Source: Deltaproteobacteria bacterium
GTDB lineage: Bacteria; Desulfobacterota; Desulfobacteria; Desulfobacterales; Desulfosarcinaceae
Direction of reading: 5' to 3'
NCBI GenBank assembly: GCA_020444075.1
Contig: JAHLLR010000039.1
Coordinates: forward strand, 1-45,309
DNA: 45,309 bases
Under the pieces are notes generated by a model. The model saw nothing but the letters and a program-made list of their open reading frames with translations. It had not been told where the DNA came from and searched no databases. Below are positions 17,332 to 25,559 of this stretch, in pieces. Position 1 is the stretch's first letter; each line of letters begins with the position of its first letter. The translations under genes and the position numbers were made by a program.

Positions 17332-17441
17332 GTGTTAGGTTGCACGTGTTAAGTGTTAAGCAAATGAATTCAATCGATTTTTAATATTAAATCGACCCCA
17401 TCCACCACTTAACACTTAAAACTTAACACTTAAAACTTCTA
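17332..17441. repeat. heptad-period foldback array between soxA and soxG
   Basis: Left arm 17332-17359: GTGTTAG, GTTGCAC, GTGTTAA, GTGTTAA. Right arm 17407-17441: ACTTAAC, ACTTAAA, ACTTAAC, ACTTAAA, ACTTCTA, the same unit inverted. Between them is a smaller TCGATTT/AAATCGA hairpin. This lies inside the sox operon in the 148-bp soxA-soxG gap. Confidence 0.75.
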
Positions 17442-17459
17442 AAACATGAGGTACCAGTC

Positions 17460-18101
17460 ATGACTGAGATAAAAAGAGAATCCCCGGTGCAGTTCAAGGT
17501 CAGCCCGCTCAAAGTCGAGGCGCGCGACAACTGGACGGTGGCACTGGAATACGACGAAGAGGGCCAGGGCCCCTGGCTGGTGGACCTGGCGCACAAAACC
17601 CGCTGGGATCTGCAGGACAGGAAAGTCGGCGAACTGACTCCCTGCGACCTGGCCGTGCCGGAAGCACCGGGCGAATGCACCTTTGCCGACAACACGCTGA
17701 TCAACCGCATGAACCGCACCCAGGCATCGATCTTCCACCTGGGCGCGGAAGCGCCGGGCCTGCCTGATTTTTCCGGCTATACCGACGTCACCGAGTCCAC
17801 TGTGTTTCTGGCCCTGTTCGGCCCCAAGGCGTTTTTCATCGCCGAAAAGCTGACCGCCCTGGACTTTTTGGACCCAGCCAAAAAAGCGCCGTTTCTGTAT
17901 CAGGGCCCTTTCTGCCACGTGCCCTGCCAGATCGTAACCTTGGAAAAGGCCGCCGACGGCAGCGGCGGATTTCTGCTGACATGCAGCCGGGGCTATGGGG
18001 ACAGCATGGTTCACGCCATACTGGAAGCCGGGTCCGCGCTCGGCCTGAGGCCGGCAGGGGAAAACCGTTTTAATACATGGATTCAAGGGCTTCAGGGGTA
18101 G
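17460..18101 (+). CDS. soxG: sarcosine oxidase subunit gamma
   Basis: 213 residues, matching SoxG in size and in features such as FHLGAEAPGLPD, LALFGPKAFFIAEKLTALD and a C-terminal CSRGYGDSMVHAILEAG segment. SoxG has a GCV_T-like fold and contributes to the subunit interface of the tetramer. It completes soxBDAG; the 148-bp gap from soxA, filled by a repeat array, is larger than is usual for this operon. A strong hairpin follows about 35 bp after its stop. Confidence 0.88.
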   Translation: MTEIKRESPVQFKVSPLKVEARDNWTVALEYDEEGQGPWLVDLAHKTRWDLQDRKVGELTPCDLAVPEAPGECTFADNTLINRMNRTQASIFHLGAEAPGLPDFSGYTDVTESTVFLALFGPKAFFIAEKLTALDFLDPAKKAPFLYQGPFCHVPCQIVTLEKAADGSGGFLLTCSRGYGDSMVHAILEAGSALGLRPAGENRFNTWIQGLQG

Positions 18102-18134
18102 TTATTGTGCAGGAGAGCGTTTACGCAGAAAAAC

Positions 18135-18167
18135 GAGGCTGAAGCGGGGGACTTCCGCTTCGGTCTC
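18135..18167 (+). terminator. 13-bp hairpin after soxG
   Basis: Arms GAGGCTGAAGCGG and CCGCTTCGGTCTC pair over 13 positions with two G-U pairs around a 7-nt loop. No U-tract follows, so it is either a factor-dependent stop or a 3'-end stabiliser. Confidence 0.5.
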
Positions 18168-18249
18168 CTGCTTGGAATACAGGCGAACAACCGCCCGATG
18201 ATCAATACCGGATTATCGGGCCAAGGTGAAAAAAAGTTTTCTCAAAATC

Positions 18250-18341
18250 AGAAAAATATTTTTCTTTTCAGTTAAATTTTTTTTCATTTTTTCACCATGA
18301 AGGGACGTTTCATTTGACACCGGCCCACGCATACATAAAAT
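18250..18341 (+). promoter_or_regulatory. promoter and operator-like region of the second DAO gene
   Basis: TTGACA (18314-18319) and TAAAAT (18336-18341) at 16-bp spacing make a good sigma-70 promoter. Immediately upstream is TGAAGGGACGTTTCA (18298-18312), with TGAA/TTTCA arms like the RpiR-type site, and further up a perfect 16-bp palindrome AGAAAAATATTTTTCT (18250-18265). The 390-bp gap 18102-18491 has no gene. This suggests a transcription unit separate from soxBDAG but possibly in the same regulon. Confidence 0.5.
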
Positions 18342-18491
18342 AACTGCCTGTATTCATGAAACAAAAAATTATTCAATAAAAAATTGATATTAAACTTGTA
18401 TGCGGCGTTTTTTTTGCATTTGTAATTTTTAGGATCGTTATACGATTCACTCAGACCGAACTTTTACGCATCTCACTTGACGGAGGAAACC

Positions 18492-19829
18492 ATGACCAAA
18501 AAGTATGACGCCATTATCATCGGGGCCGGCGTGATCGGTGCCCCCATTGCCTACGAGCTTTCCAAGATGGGTTACAAGACCATGAGCGTGGACAAGCTGC
18601 CCGATGCCGGAGAAGGCTCCACGGCCGGTTCATGCGCCATCGTCCGCGCCCACTACTCCACTGAAGACGGCGTGGCCTTTGCCTACGAGGGATTCAAATA
18701 CTGGCTGGACTGGGAGAACTACCTGGATCATGTGAAAGACGAAAAGGGCCTGGCCAAGTTCATGAACACCGGTTCCCTGCTGATCAAATCCCAGGGGCAC
18801 AAGTGGCAGAACGTGAAAAAACATTACGATGCCGTGGGTGTCAAGTATAAGGAACTGACCAACGAAGAGATCCTGGAGATGGTTCCGGTGCTCGACCTGC
18901 ACGAGTTCTGGCCGGTCAAACGCCCCGAGGATCCGGCCTTCTGGGAAGAACCCACCAAGATGCTCGAAGGCGGCCTGTTCTGTCCCGAGGGCGGTTATGT
19001 GAATGACCCCACCCTGTCCGCGCACAACATCATGCGCGCCGCCGAAGCCAAGGGCGCCACGTTCATGTTCAACGCCGAGGTGGTCAAAATCCGCGCCGCT
19101 GAAGGCAAAGTCCAGGGCATCACCCTGGCCGACGGCACCGAAATCGACGCACCGGTCGTGGTCAACTGCGCCGGCCCCCACTCCTTCAAGATCAACCAGA
19201 TGGCCCCGGGCGTCTGGGAAGGCTGCAACATCAAAACCAAAGCCCTGCGCCATGAGGTCATGTACTGCCCTGCCCCCGAGGATTATGACTACATTAATAA
19301 GGGCTACCATCAGAGCGATGGAGACATCGGCTGCTACGTGCGTCCGGAAGTGGGCAACCTTTTTCTCATCGGCTCCGAGGACCCGGAATGCGATCCCAAA
19401 GAGTACCCCGATCCGGACGAGTTCTATGCCGGCAGGGGTGGGCATGGCCGTGACAACCAGTTAACCGAAGAGCAGTGGAAGGCCCAGTGCTACCGGCTGG
19501 GGAGACGTATCCCCACCCTGAAGGTGCCCAACCAGCCCAAAGGCGTCTGCGACTTGTACGACTGCTCCGACGACTGGATTCCGGTCTATGACAAATCCGA
19601 TCTGGGCGGTTTCTACATGGCCGTCGGCACCAGCGGCAATCAGTACAAGAATGCCCCGGTGGTGGGCCGCATGATGGCCGAACTGATCGATGCCTGTGAA
19701 AAAGGTCTGGATCATGACAAGAAACCCTTCCAGTATAAGATGAAATACATCGGTCGAACCCTGAATGTGGGTTTCTTCTCCCGCAAACGCGAGATCAACT
19801 ATAACTCCAGCTTTTCCGTCAACGGGTAA
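18492..19829 (+). CDS. FAD-dependent oxidoreductase (DAO family), amine dehydrogenase-like
   Basis: 445 residues. Start ATG at 18492 is preceded by GGAGG with a 5-nt gap; a TTG five codons earlier is less likely. Rossmann motif AIIIGAGVIGAPIAYELSKMG at 7-27, then a DAO domain ending GGFYMAVGTSGNQYKNAPVVGRMM. It is followed directly by a terminator and then by ETF genes, so ETF is the likely acceptor, as for dimethylglycine and sarcosine dehydrogenases. With its own promoter it may handle a different methylation state (for example dimethylglycine) from SoxBDAG; that is inference. Confidence 0.87.
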   Translation: MTKKYDAIIIGAGVIGAPIAYELSKMGYKTMSVDKLPDAGEGSTAGSCAIVRAHYSTEDGVAFAYEGFKYWLDWENYLDHVKDEKGLAKFMNTGSLLIKSQGHKWQNVKKHYDAVGVKYKELTNEEILEMVPVLDLHEFWPVKRPEDPAFWEEPTKMLEGGLFCPEGGYVNDPTLSAHNIMRAAEAKGATFMFNAEVVKIRAAEGKVQGITLADGTEIDAPVVVNCAGPHSFKINQMAPGVWEGCNIKTKALRHEVMYCPAPEDYDYINKGYHQSDGDIGCYVRPEVGNLFLIGSEDPECDPKEYPDPDEFYAGRGGHGRDNQLTEEQWKAQCYRLGRRIPTLKVPNQPKGVCDLYDCSDDWIPVYDKSDLGGFYMAVGTSGNQYKNAPVVGRMMAELIDACEKGLDHDKKPFQYKMKYIGRTLNVGFFSRKREINYNSSFSVNG

Positions 19830-19878
19830 CGGTGGTGGTATCGACGCTTGAAAGACGGATGAGTTGTTGCTAGATGAA

Positions 19879-19909
19879 ACGGGTCTGCTGTGGCAGGCCC
19901 GTTTTTTTT
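19879..19909 (+). terminator. Rho-independent terminator
   Basis: Stem ACGGGTCTGC / GCAGGCCCGT (10 bp with one G-U) around a TGTG loop, followed by eight T's. It ends the DAO transcript, so the ETF genes depend on read-through or their own start. Confidence 0.85.
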
Positions 19910-19942
19910 GTAAAACCCGAATCAGGAATGAACCGAAAAATC

Positions 19943-20710
19943 ATGAACATCTACGTCTGCGTGAAGCACGTTCCCGACTCCGCTGCCACCATCACCGTCG
20001 AAGGCGGGACCGGTATCAACGAAAAGATCACTTTCCTGCTCAACCCCTACGACGAGCATGCGGTCACCGAAGCGGCCAGAATTAAAACCGGGTTGCCCGA
20101 CGCCGAGGTCGTGGCCGTCTGTTTAGGCAAACCGACTGCGGAAACCACCCTGCGCGCGGCTATGGCCATGGGGGCGGACCGCGGCATCCTCATCGAGACC
20201 GACCGGCCCCAGGACAGTATTTTCACCGCGCTCGCCCTGGCGGCCGCGATACAATCCGATGGCCGTCCGTGGATTATTTTCACCGGAAAGGAATCCATCG
20301 ACAGCGAAGGCATGCAGACCCAGTTCCGCCTGGCGGAAAACCTGAGCCTTCCCGTGGCCACCAATGTGATCAAGGTCGATATCGACGGTGACGGCGTGCG
20401 GGTGGAAAGCGAAAGGGAAGCGGGAACCATCGACGTCATCCGCATGACTGCACCTTGCGTTATCGGCGCAGGCAAGGGCTTGAACACGCCCAATTACCCG
20501 ACCTTCCCCGACATCGTCAAATCCCGTAAGAAGCCGGTCAGAAGGATCGGCCTGGCTGACCTGGCCATTGAGTCCCCTGCGGCCGGCATGCAGATCCAGG
20601 AACTGGTGCCGGCTGTCGAGCAGCGCACCCCCAGGGCGCTGACGGGCAGCGCCGCCGACATCGCCGCGCAGATTGTGGACATCCTGAAAAACGAAGCCAA
20701 GGTGATCTGA
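19943..20710 (+). CDS. etfB: electron transfer flavoprotein subunit beta
   Basis: 255 residues from MNIYVCVKHVPDSAATI, the usual ETF-beta start; an in-frame ATG at 19928 is possible, and neither has a good Shine-Dalgarno. Family features: LNPYDEHAVTEAARIK, the AMGADRGILIET loop, and FTGKESIDSEGMQTQFRLAENL for the AMP-binding and recognition region. With ETF-alpha it takes electrons from flavoprotein dehydrogenases. Position after SoxBDAG and the DAO gene points to these as donors. No ETF:quinone oxidoreductase gene is in the window. Confidence 0.92.
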   Translation: MNIYVCVKHVPDSAATITVEGGTGINEKITFLLNPYDEHAVTEAARIKTGLPDAEVVAVCLGKPTAETTLRAAMAMGADRGILIETDRPQDSIFTALALAAAIQSDGRPWIIFTGKESIDSEGMQTQFRLAENLSLPVATNVIKVDIDGDGVRVESEREAGTIDVIRMTAPCVIGAGKGLNTPNYPTFPDIVKSRKKPVRRIGLADLAIESPAAGMQIQELVPAVEQRTPRALTGSAADIAAQIVDILKNEAKVI

Positions 20711-20712
20711 TC

Positions 20713-21678
20713 ATGAATTCTATCGGACTTCTCATCGAGTTCAACGACGGACGCGTCAAGGAAGCCAATTTCGGCATGGCCACAGCCGCCCGTGGAGAAA
20801 ACCGCAACCTCGTTGCCCTGGTGGCGGACGGACCGGCCGAGGATGCCCAGGCGGTGCTGGAAGCCTATGGGGTGGCCCGTATCGTAAACATCCGCAGCGG
20901 CAACCGCAGCTGGGATCCGGCCCGCCAGGCGGCGGCCGTGGCCGCTGCCATGCAAAAATTGGAGATCGACAGCCTGATTGGCCTGACCAGCCCCAGCGGC
21001 AGGGAGCTGCTGCCGCGCATCGCCGCCCGCCTGGGCGCCCCGCTGATCATGGACTGCATCGACATCGACCTGGAGGCCCACCGGGTGAGAACCTCCCAGT
21101 ATTCGGGCAAGACCATCGCCACCATCGCCCTGACCGGCAGTCATTTCATCTATGGCATGCGGGCCAATGTCGTCCCCGCCCTGAAAGAACCGGCGGAAGC
21201 GGAAATCATCGATTTCTCCTTCGACGGCTATCAGGACACCGGGTACGAAGTAATCGAGACCCGTACCGACGGCAGCGGCGCCCATTACCTGGCCGAAGCG
21301 GACATCATCATTTCCGGAGGGAGAGGATTGAAGCGCGCTGAGAACTTTAAACTGCTCTTTGACTGCGCCAGGCACATGAACGCCTCTGTGGGCGCCTCCC
21401 GGGTAGCCGTAGACAACGGCTGGGTGCCCTACGCCATGCAGGTGGGCCAGACCGGCGTCAAGGTGAACCCCAAAGTGTATATGGCCGTAGGCATTTCCGG
21501 TTCCGTCCAGCACTTTGCCGGCATGAAAACCGCCAGGATGATCATTGCCATCAACACCGATGAAAACGCCGCCATCATGGCCAACTGCGACTATTTTGCC
21601 GTGGGCGACCTGTTTGAAATCCTGCCGGAACTGGAAAAGGCCCTGGCGGCGGCAAAGCGTTCAAAGGAGGTGGCGTGA
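20713..21678 (+). CDS. etfA: electron transfer flavoprotein subunit alpha
   Basis: 321 residues. The C-terminal FAD-binding region is typical: GGRGLKRAENFKLLFDCARH, GASRVAVDNGWVPYAMQVGQTG, VNPKVYMAVGISGSVQHFAGM and AINTDENAAIMANCDYFAVGD. AAGGTGA lies 7 nt before the ATG and the gene follows etfB by 2 bp. Together they shuttle electrons from amine dehydrogenation to a quinone or, if bifurcating, to ferredoxin; the sequence does not settle which. A strong hairpin ends the unit. Confidence 0.93.
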   Translation: MNSIGLLIEFNDGRVKEANFGMATAARGENRNLVALVADGPAEDAQAVLEAYGVARIVNIRSGNRSWDPARQAAAVAAAMQKLEIDSLIGLTSPSGRELLPRIAARLGAPLIMDCIDIDLEAHRVRTSQYSGKTIATIALTGSHFIYGMRANVVPALKEPAEAEIIDFSFDGYQDTGYEVIETRTDGSGAHYLAEADIIISGGRGLKRAENFKLLFDCARHMNASVGASRVAVDNGWVPYAMQVGQTGVKVNPKVYMAVGISGSVQHFAGMKTARMIIAINTDENAAIMANCDYFAVGDLFEILPELEKALAAAKRSKEVA

Positions 21679-21735
21679 AGCCCGGTCAGCACCATATTAT
21701 GATTTAAAACACGCCCCAACCATAATTTTTAATCA

Positions 21736-21773
21736 AATAAGCCTGACCCCAGCAAAATGGGATCAGGCTTATT
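21736..21773. terminator. bidirectional hairpin terminator
   Basis: Perfect 11-bp arms AATAAGCCTGA / TCAGGCTTATT with an inner CCC/GGG pairing. It lies between etfA (plus) and a convergent small gene (minus). Confidence 0.7.
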
Positions 21774-21872
21774 CGTCTTGGCAATTAACGCATCAGGCAC
21801 ATTGCCGACCCAACAGGATCAGAAGGTCTCTTCTTAAATAGATTTCCGGCACCTGTCGCGCCCGGCGGTCAA

Positions 21873-22205
21873 TTAGTCCTCCGCTGCCGGGGCGATTTGT
21901 TTTTCCCTTTTAGCCTTTTTCTTTACGGGGTCCTGGGCATGTCGCTTTTTAGGAGGCGCCACTTTCGGGGCCGCCAGTTTTTCGGCTTTGATTTCCTTTT
22001 TGCGAGCGATCTGGCTTTCCAGTTCCAGAATGCCGGCCAATTGGTGTTTTGCCTGGCGAATCTTTCCTTTGAAATGTCTGACCTGCGCATCCCGTTGAAT
22101 TTGGCTTTCGGTCATTCCTATTGATTTAAGCGTTTCCACCCGCCCCAGCAACTGTTCTTCCGTTACGGTCTTACGTTCTTCGATGTATGGTTTTTTTTTC
22201 AGCAT
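21873..22205 (-). CDS. lysine-rich coiled-coil hypothetical protein
   Basis: 110 residues, start chosen at MLKKKPYIEE because AGGGA lies about 8-9 nt upstream; ATG 22223 has no ribosome-binding site. The middle (about 15-75) is predicted helix or coiled coil (EERKTVTEEQLLGRVETLKS). The tail (about 75-105) is a Lys/Pro/Ala-rich basic stretch, like nucleic-acid-binding tails. No family recognised. Monocistronic, convergent with etfA. Confidence 0.6.
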   Translation of the reverse strand: MLKKKPYIEERKTVTEEQLLGRVETLKSIGMTESQIQRDAQVRHFKGKIRQAKHQLAGILELESQIARKKEIKAEKLAAPKVAPPKKRHAQDPVKKKAKREKQIAPAAED

Positions 22206-22537
22206 GATTGGATTTCCCTTCATAAATGGATTGGAGTAAGGCTACGATAGTTGGTGACACGTCCGGTCAATCTTTAAGACCAGCCGTGGACCGCAAAATG
22301 AGACAATGCGTCGATCCGGGTATATTAAACAATAAGCGCCGAGGTCCCTTTTCTTTTCGTCCGTCCTCTAAAAAGATCTGATGTTAAGATCTGACAGCGC
22401 TGAAATCAATATCAATTGAAAAACCTGTTGATAGTTTATTGGTAGGATCCATAGCCGAGCAGGCAGCGCGTCTCCCATATATGCCAGGTCTTTCGCGATA
22501 TGGATGATGCCATGGAAGGGCTGGCGGACAAGCGGGT
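22206..22537. other. gene-free stretch with a possible gene remnant
   Basis: No convincing gene. AAGATCTGA is repeated directly near 22372 and 22388. On the plus strand about 26 codons before a TAA near 22545 read like the end of a protein (..VFRDMDDAMEGLADKRV) but no start or family can be assigned; it may be a remnant of a mobile or deleted gene. Confidence 0.3.
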
Positions 22538-23116
22538 TTAATAGCGTGTCCAGGAAGCCGAAAAGTGCCGGGCGGCCAGAGCGGCCACATGGTCGCCGAA
22601 CCAGTAATGGGCCACCGGCCAGCGGGTCCCGTCGTAGGTGAGCGTCATGTGGGCGTCGTCGACGACCGCCACCACCCGGCAGTGGGACAGGCCGACCATG
22701 CCCTTTCCCACGGCCTTGAGCACGGCCTCCTTGGCGGTCCAGAAGCGGAAAAAGTTATTCCGCCGATTGCCTCCCACCAGTTTCCATTCGTCCTCACTGG
22801 CCACCTTCGCCAGCAAGGCGTCGCTCACCGGCCGGATCGTCTCCAGGTCCATACCCACCGGCAAAGCGGCCGCCACACCGCCGACCATGTCGGATTTATG
22901 GGTCAGTGACCAGTGGACGCCGCCTACCGGAAGGGGAACGCCCTTCTGGTTCTTGGGGAAGCTGTCCAGGTGAAGCCCGCTTTTTTCACATGATTTCATC
23001 AGGGCCGACCGGGCCAGACGGCTCAGCGCCTTGACCTTGTCCCGCCCGCTGAGGCGCTGATCGGCTTCGGAGACCGGCAGGATCACCGGGAAGATTGTCG
23101 TCGCTGCTGGCGTCAT
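22538..23116 (-). CDS. 4'-phosphopantetheinyl transferase (Sfp/HetI type)
   Basis: 192 residues. Signature segments are present: WSLTHKSD, VGMDLETI (metal-binding Asp and Glu) and FRFWTAKEAVLKAVGKGM (W-x-x-KE-A motif). It moves phosphopantetheine from CoA to a serine on acyl or peptidyl carrier proteins. ATG at 23116 is preferred; a TTG at 23125 would overlap the rsmI stop. No polyketide or peptide synthase gene is near, so the target is elsewhere. Last gene of the minus-strand translation cluster. Confidence 0.9.
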   Translation of the reverse strand: MTPAATTIFPVILPVSEADQRLSGRDKVKALSRLARSALMKSCEKSGLHLDSFPKNQKGVPLPVGGVHWSLTHKSDMVGGVAAALPVGMDLETIRPVSDALLAKVASEDEWKLVGGNRRNNFFRFWTAKEAVLKAVGKGMVGLSHCRVVAVVDDAHMTLTYDGTRWPVAHYWFGDHVAALAARHFSASWTRY

Positions 23117-23121
23117 GGGAA

Positions 23122-24015
23122 TCAATCCGATGCGTCGGTTTCTTTTTGAATCGCCAGGGCCATCTCGTACACCGTTTTCCGGGGCAATTGATAGTGGTGG
23201 GCAAAGGCTTTGGACAGACCCGAAAGATGGGCCCCGGGTTGCGCCAGGGCATCGCGAAGCGCATCGGCCAGGTCATCCGTGGAAACTGAATCGGAAGCCG
23301 CTGCGCCGTCCACCATCAGCGTGCACTCGCCTTTGACCTCGGGACGATCAGCCAGCACGATCAGGATTTCGGAAAGCGTACCGCGGATGAACTCCTCGTG
23401 AAGCTTGGTCATCTCACGGGCCAGCACCGCGCGCCGGTCGCCCATCACCGCGCGGATCTCATCTAAAAAAACCGACACTCGCCGGGGGGATTCGTAAAAA
23501 ATCAGCGTCCGGGGTTCAGCGGCCAGCGAAGCCAGCAGTTCCATCCGCTTGCCCTTCTTTTTGGGCGTAAATCCCTGAAAAACGAAGGCATCGGTGGGCA
23601 GTCCCGATGCACACAGCCCCGTGACTGCCGCCGACACGCCCGGGATGGGAAAGACAGGCAGACCCGATTCTACGGCTGCGCGCACCATCCGGTAACCGGG
23701 ATCGGAAACCGAGGGTGTGCCGGCATCGGAAACCAGGGCCACGGAGCCACCGGACCGGATCTTGTCGATCAGTTCCGGGGTACGCTGGCGTTCGTTGTGC
23801 TCATGGCATGAGATGAGGGGCGTGCGGATGCGGTAGTGGGACAGCAGTCGGGCGGTGTGGCGGGTATCCTCGGCGGCGATCAGGTCAACCCCCTTCAGGG
23901 TCTTGATGGCACGCAGGGTGATGTCTTCCAGGTTGCCGATGGGCGTAGCCACCACATACAGGCCGCTTGGGCATCGAACCGGCTCCCGGTCATCCATAGG
24001 CAAGGGCAAAGGCAT
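23122..24015 (-). CDS. rsmI: 16S rRNA (cytidine(1402)-2'-O)-methyltransferase
   Basis: 297 residues with the tetrapyrrole-methylase-fold signature of RsmI: LYVVATPIGNLEDITLRA, AEDTRHTARLLSHY, VALVSDAGTPSVSDPG and FPIPGVSAAVTGLCASGLPT. It methylates C1402 of 16S rRNA in the decoding centre. The start is uncertain: ATG 24015 overlaps yraN by 26 bp, ATG 23997 by 8 bp. The C-terminal HTH-like extension is present. Confidence 0.95.
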   Translation of the reverse strand: MPLPLPMDDREPVRCPSGLYVVATPIGNLEDITLRAIKTLKGVDLIAAEDTRHTARLLSHYRIRTPLISCHEHNERQRTPELIDKIRSGGSVALVSDAGTPSVSDPGYRMVRAAVESGLPVFPIPGVSAAVTGLCASGLPTDAFVFQGFTPKKKGKRMELLASLAAEPRTLIFYESPRRVSVFLDEIRAVMGDRRAVLAREMTKLHEEFIRGTLSEILIVLADRPEVKGECTLMVDGAAASDSVSTDDLADALRDALAQPGAHLSGLSKAFAHHYQLPRKTVYEMALAIQKETDASD

Positions 24016-24361
24016 TTTTGACGACCTCGATGTCGATTTTCCCGGAAGCGGTGTCGATGGCCACCACGTCGAAACGGGCGCTGGCGCCGGTCTGTCCGGA
24101 CCGTTTCAGGTAGTCCAGGGCGGCCATGGATATTTTTCGCTGTTTGGCAGGGGTGACGGCGCCTTTGGGACTGCCGAACCGGCGGGTGTTCCGGGCCTTC
24201 ACCTCCACGAAAACGATGGTACGCTTTTCCATGGCAATGATGTCGATCTCACCCATTTTGGATCGATAGTTGGTTTCAAGGATGCGGTAGCCCGTCCGCT
24301 TGAGAAACTCCTCGGCCAGCCGCTCGCTCTTTTTGCCGAATTGTTGTTGCCGGTTGAGCAT
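23990..24361 (-). CDS. yraN: UPF0102/YraN family endonuclease-like protein
   Basis: 123 residues with the family's restriction-endonuclease-like core: GKKSERLAEEFLKRTGYRILETNYR, then GEIDIIAMEKRTIVFVEVKAR (the D...E-x-K triad). Commonly next to rnhB and rsmI, as here. The exact role is not established; links to DNA repair or recombination have been proposed for the family. Confidence 0.92.
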   Translation of the reverse strand: MLNRQQQFGKKSERLAEEFLKRTGYRILETNYRSKMGEIDIIAMEKRTIVFVEVKARNTRRFGSPKGAVTPAKQRKISMAALDYLKRSGQTGASARFDVVAIDTASGKIDIEVVKNAFALAYG

Positions 24362-24371
24362 ATTTTGTTTC

Positions 24372-24475
24372 GTTGGTTAATTGGTTGGACTAGCTGGATT
24401 GGTTATCTCAATCCGCCATGCCGGATTTTTCGCTTTTCCTATCAGCTAAACGCCATCAGCTATGAGCTATTTACT
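24372..24475. repeat. heptad/octad-period array at rnhB 3' end
   Basis: On the plus strand 24441-24475 is ATCAGCT, AAACGCC, ATCAGCT, ATGAGCT, ATTTACT. Read on the minus strand this is TAAATAG, CTCATAG, CTGATGG, CGTTTAG, CTGATAG: the rnhB stop TAG is inside the first of these units. A second arm of TTGGTTA-like units (24372-24405) lies on the yraN side. Confidence 0.65.
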
Positions 24476-25081
24476 ATACTCCCGAACCCCCTTGAAGGTC
24501 CGGCGGTGGATGGGGCAGCATCCGTGACGCATGATGGCCGCCCGGTGAGTTTGGGTGGGATACCCTTTATGGCGGCAGAATCCGAATTCGGGGAAAAGGG
24601 AATCTACCTGGGTCATGATCCGATCCCGGGTGACCTTGGCCACGATGGAGGCCGCGGCAATGGAGATGCTCAGTGAATCCCCCTTTTTGATGGCCTGCTG
24701 GGGCAGATCCGAAGCGATGGTGAAAATGCCGTCGATGAGCAGATGGTCCGGGCGGGGCTGAAGGTTGGCCACCGCCATGGCCATGGAATGCAGGGAGGCC
24801 TGCAGGATATTGACGCGATCGATCTCGGACGCGTCCACCACACCGATCCCGATGGCAATGGCAACGGTATACAGCCGGTCGTAAAGGCGGCTGCGCATGG
24901 CCGGTGTCAGCTTTTTGGAATCGTCGATCCCGGGAAGGTCAGCACCGTCGGGCAGGATGACCGCGGCGGAAACGACGGGGCCGGCCAGGGGACCCCGGCC
25001 GGCCTCATCGATACCTGCAACGATCTGACGGCCCATGTCGCGGGCCTTTTCTTCAAATGCCCAGAGGTCTGATATCATGTG
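24467..25081 (-). CDS. rnhB: ribonuclease HII
   Basis: 204 residues from MISDLWAFEEK; the frame is open a further 96 codons upstream, but that part runs antisense-like through rplS. Catalytic acids are visible: GIDEAGRGPLAGP (DE), IDDSKKLTP, HLLIDGIF and the GDSLSISIAAASIVAKVTRD block. Removes ribonucleotides from DNA-RNA hybrids. The last codons and stop lie in a heptad array. Sits 73 bp after rplS. Confidence 0.95.
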   Translation of the reverse strand, partial: HMISDLWAFEEKARDMGRQIVAGIDEAGRGPLAGPVVSAAVILPDGADLPGIDDSKKLTPAMRSRLYDRLYTVAIAIGIGVVDASEIDRVNILQASLHSMAMAVANLQPRPDHLLIDGIFTIASDLPQQAIKKGDSLSISIAAASIVAKVTRDRIMTQVDSLFPEFGFCRHKGYPTQTHRAAIMRHGCCPIHRRTFKGVREYSK

Positions 25082-25154
25082 ATCCGACCGTTTGCGGGGT
25101 TTGCCGACGAACCGACGGCAATGGCCAGGGGCGCGTGGGGGTGGCGGCGACGAT

Positions 25155-25502
25155 TTATTTGAATCGTTTTTCCCGGATTCTGGCAGCTTTTCCGCGCAGT
25201 TTGCGCAGGTAGTAGATCTTGGCCCGCCGCACCCGACCGCGGGTAACCACTTCGACCCGGTCGATGATGGGCGAATTCGTCGGGAAGACTCTCTCCACCC
25301 CCACCCCGTAGGAGACTTTGCGGACGGTGAAGGTAGCGTTGGCCATCCCTTTTTTCCTGCTGATGACAACGCCCTGGAAGGCCTGGATACGCTCTTTGTT
25401 GCCTTCGCGGATCTTCACATGAACGGTGACGGTGTCTCCCGGTGTGAAGTGGGGCAGATCCATGCGGATCTGTTCTCTTTCGATGTTCTTGATGATTTCC
25501 AT
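25155..25502 (-). CDS. rplS: 50S ribosomal protein L19
   Basis: 115 residues, full length, with the L19 core [30 protein letters not shown] and the basic C-terminus [21 protein letters not shown]. Lies at the 30S-50S interface in the ribosome. Position after the trmD block is the common bacterial order. Confidence 0.98.
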   Translation of the reverse strand: MEIIKNIEREQIRMDLPHFTPGDTVTVHVKIREGNKERIQAFQGVVISRKKGMANATFTVRKVSYGVGVERVFPTNSPIIDRVEVVTRGRVRRAKIYYLRKLRGKAARIREKRFK

Positions 25503-25559
25503 GATAACTCCCGATAATGATGTTATGTTTCAAAGCTGCATTCAGCGTTATACTCGGAT

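Noticed and set aside
25082-25369. N-terminal extension of RNase HII by 96 residues
   Set aside because: It runs through rplS in another frame and is unlike RNase HII; the family start is at 25081.
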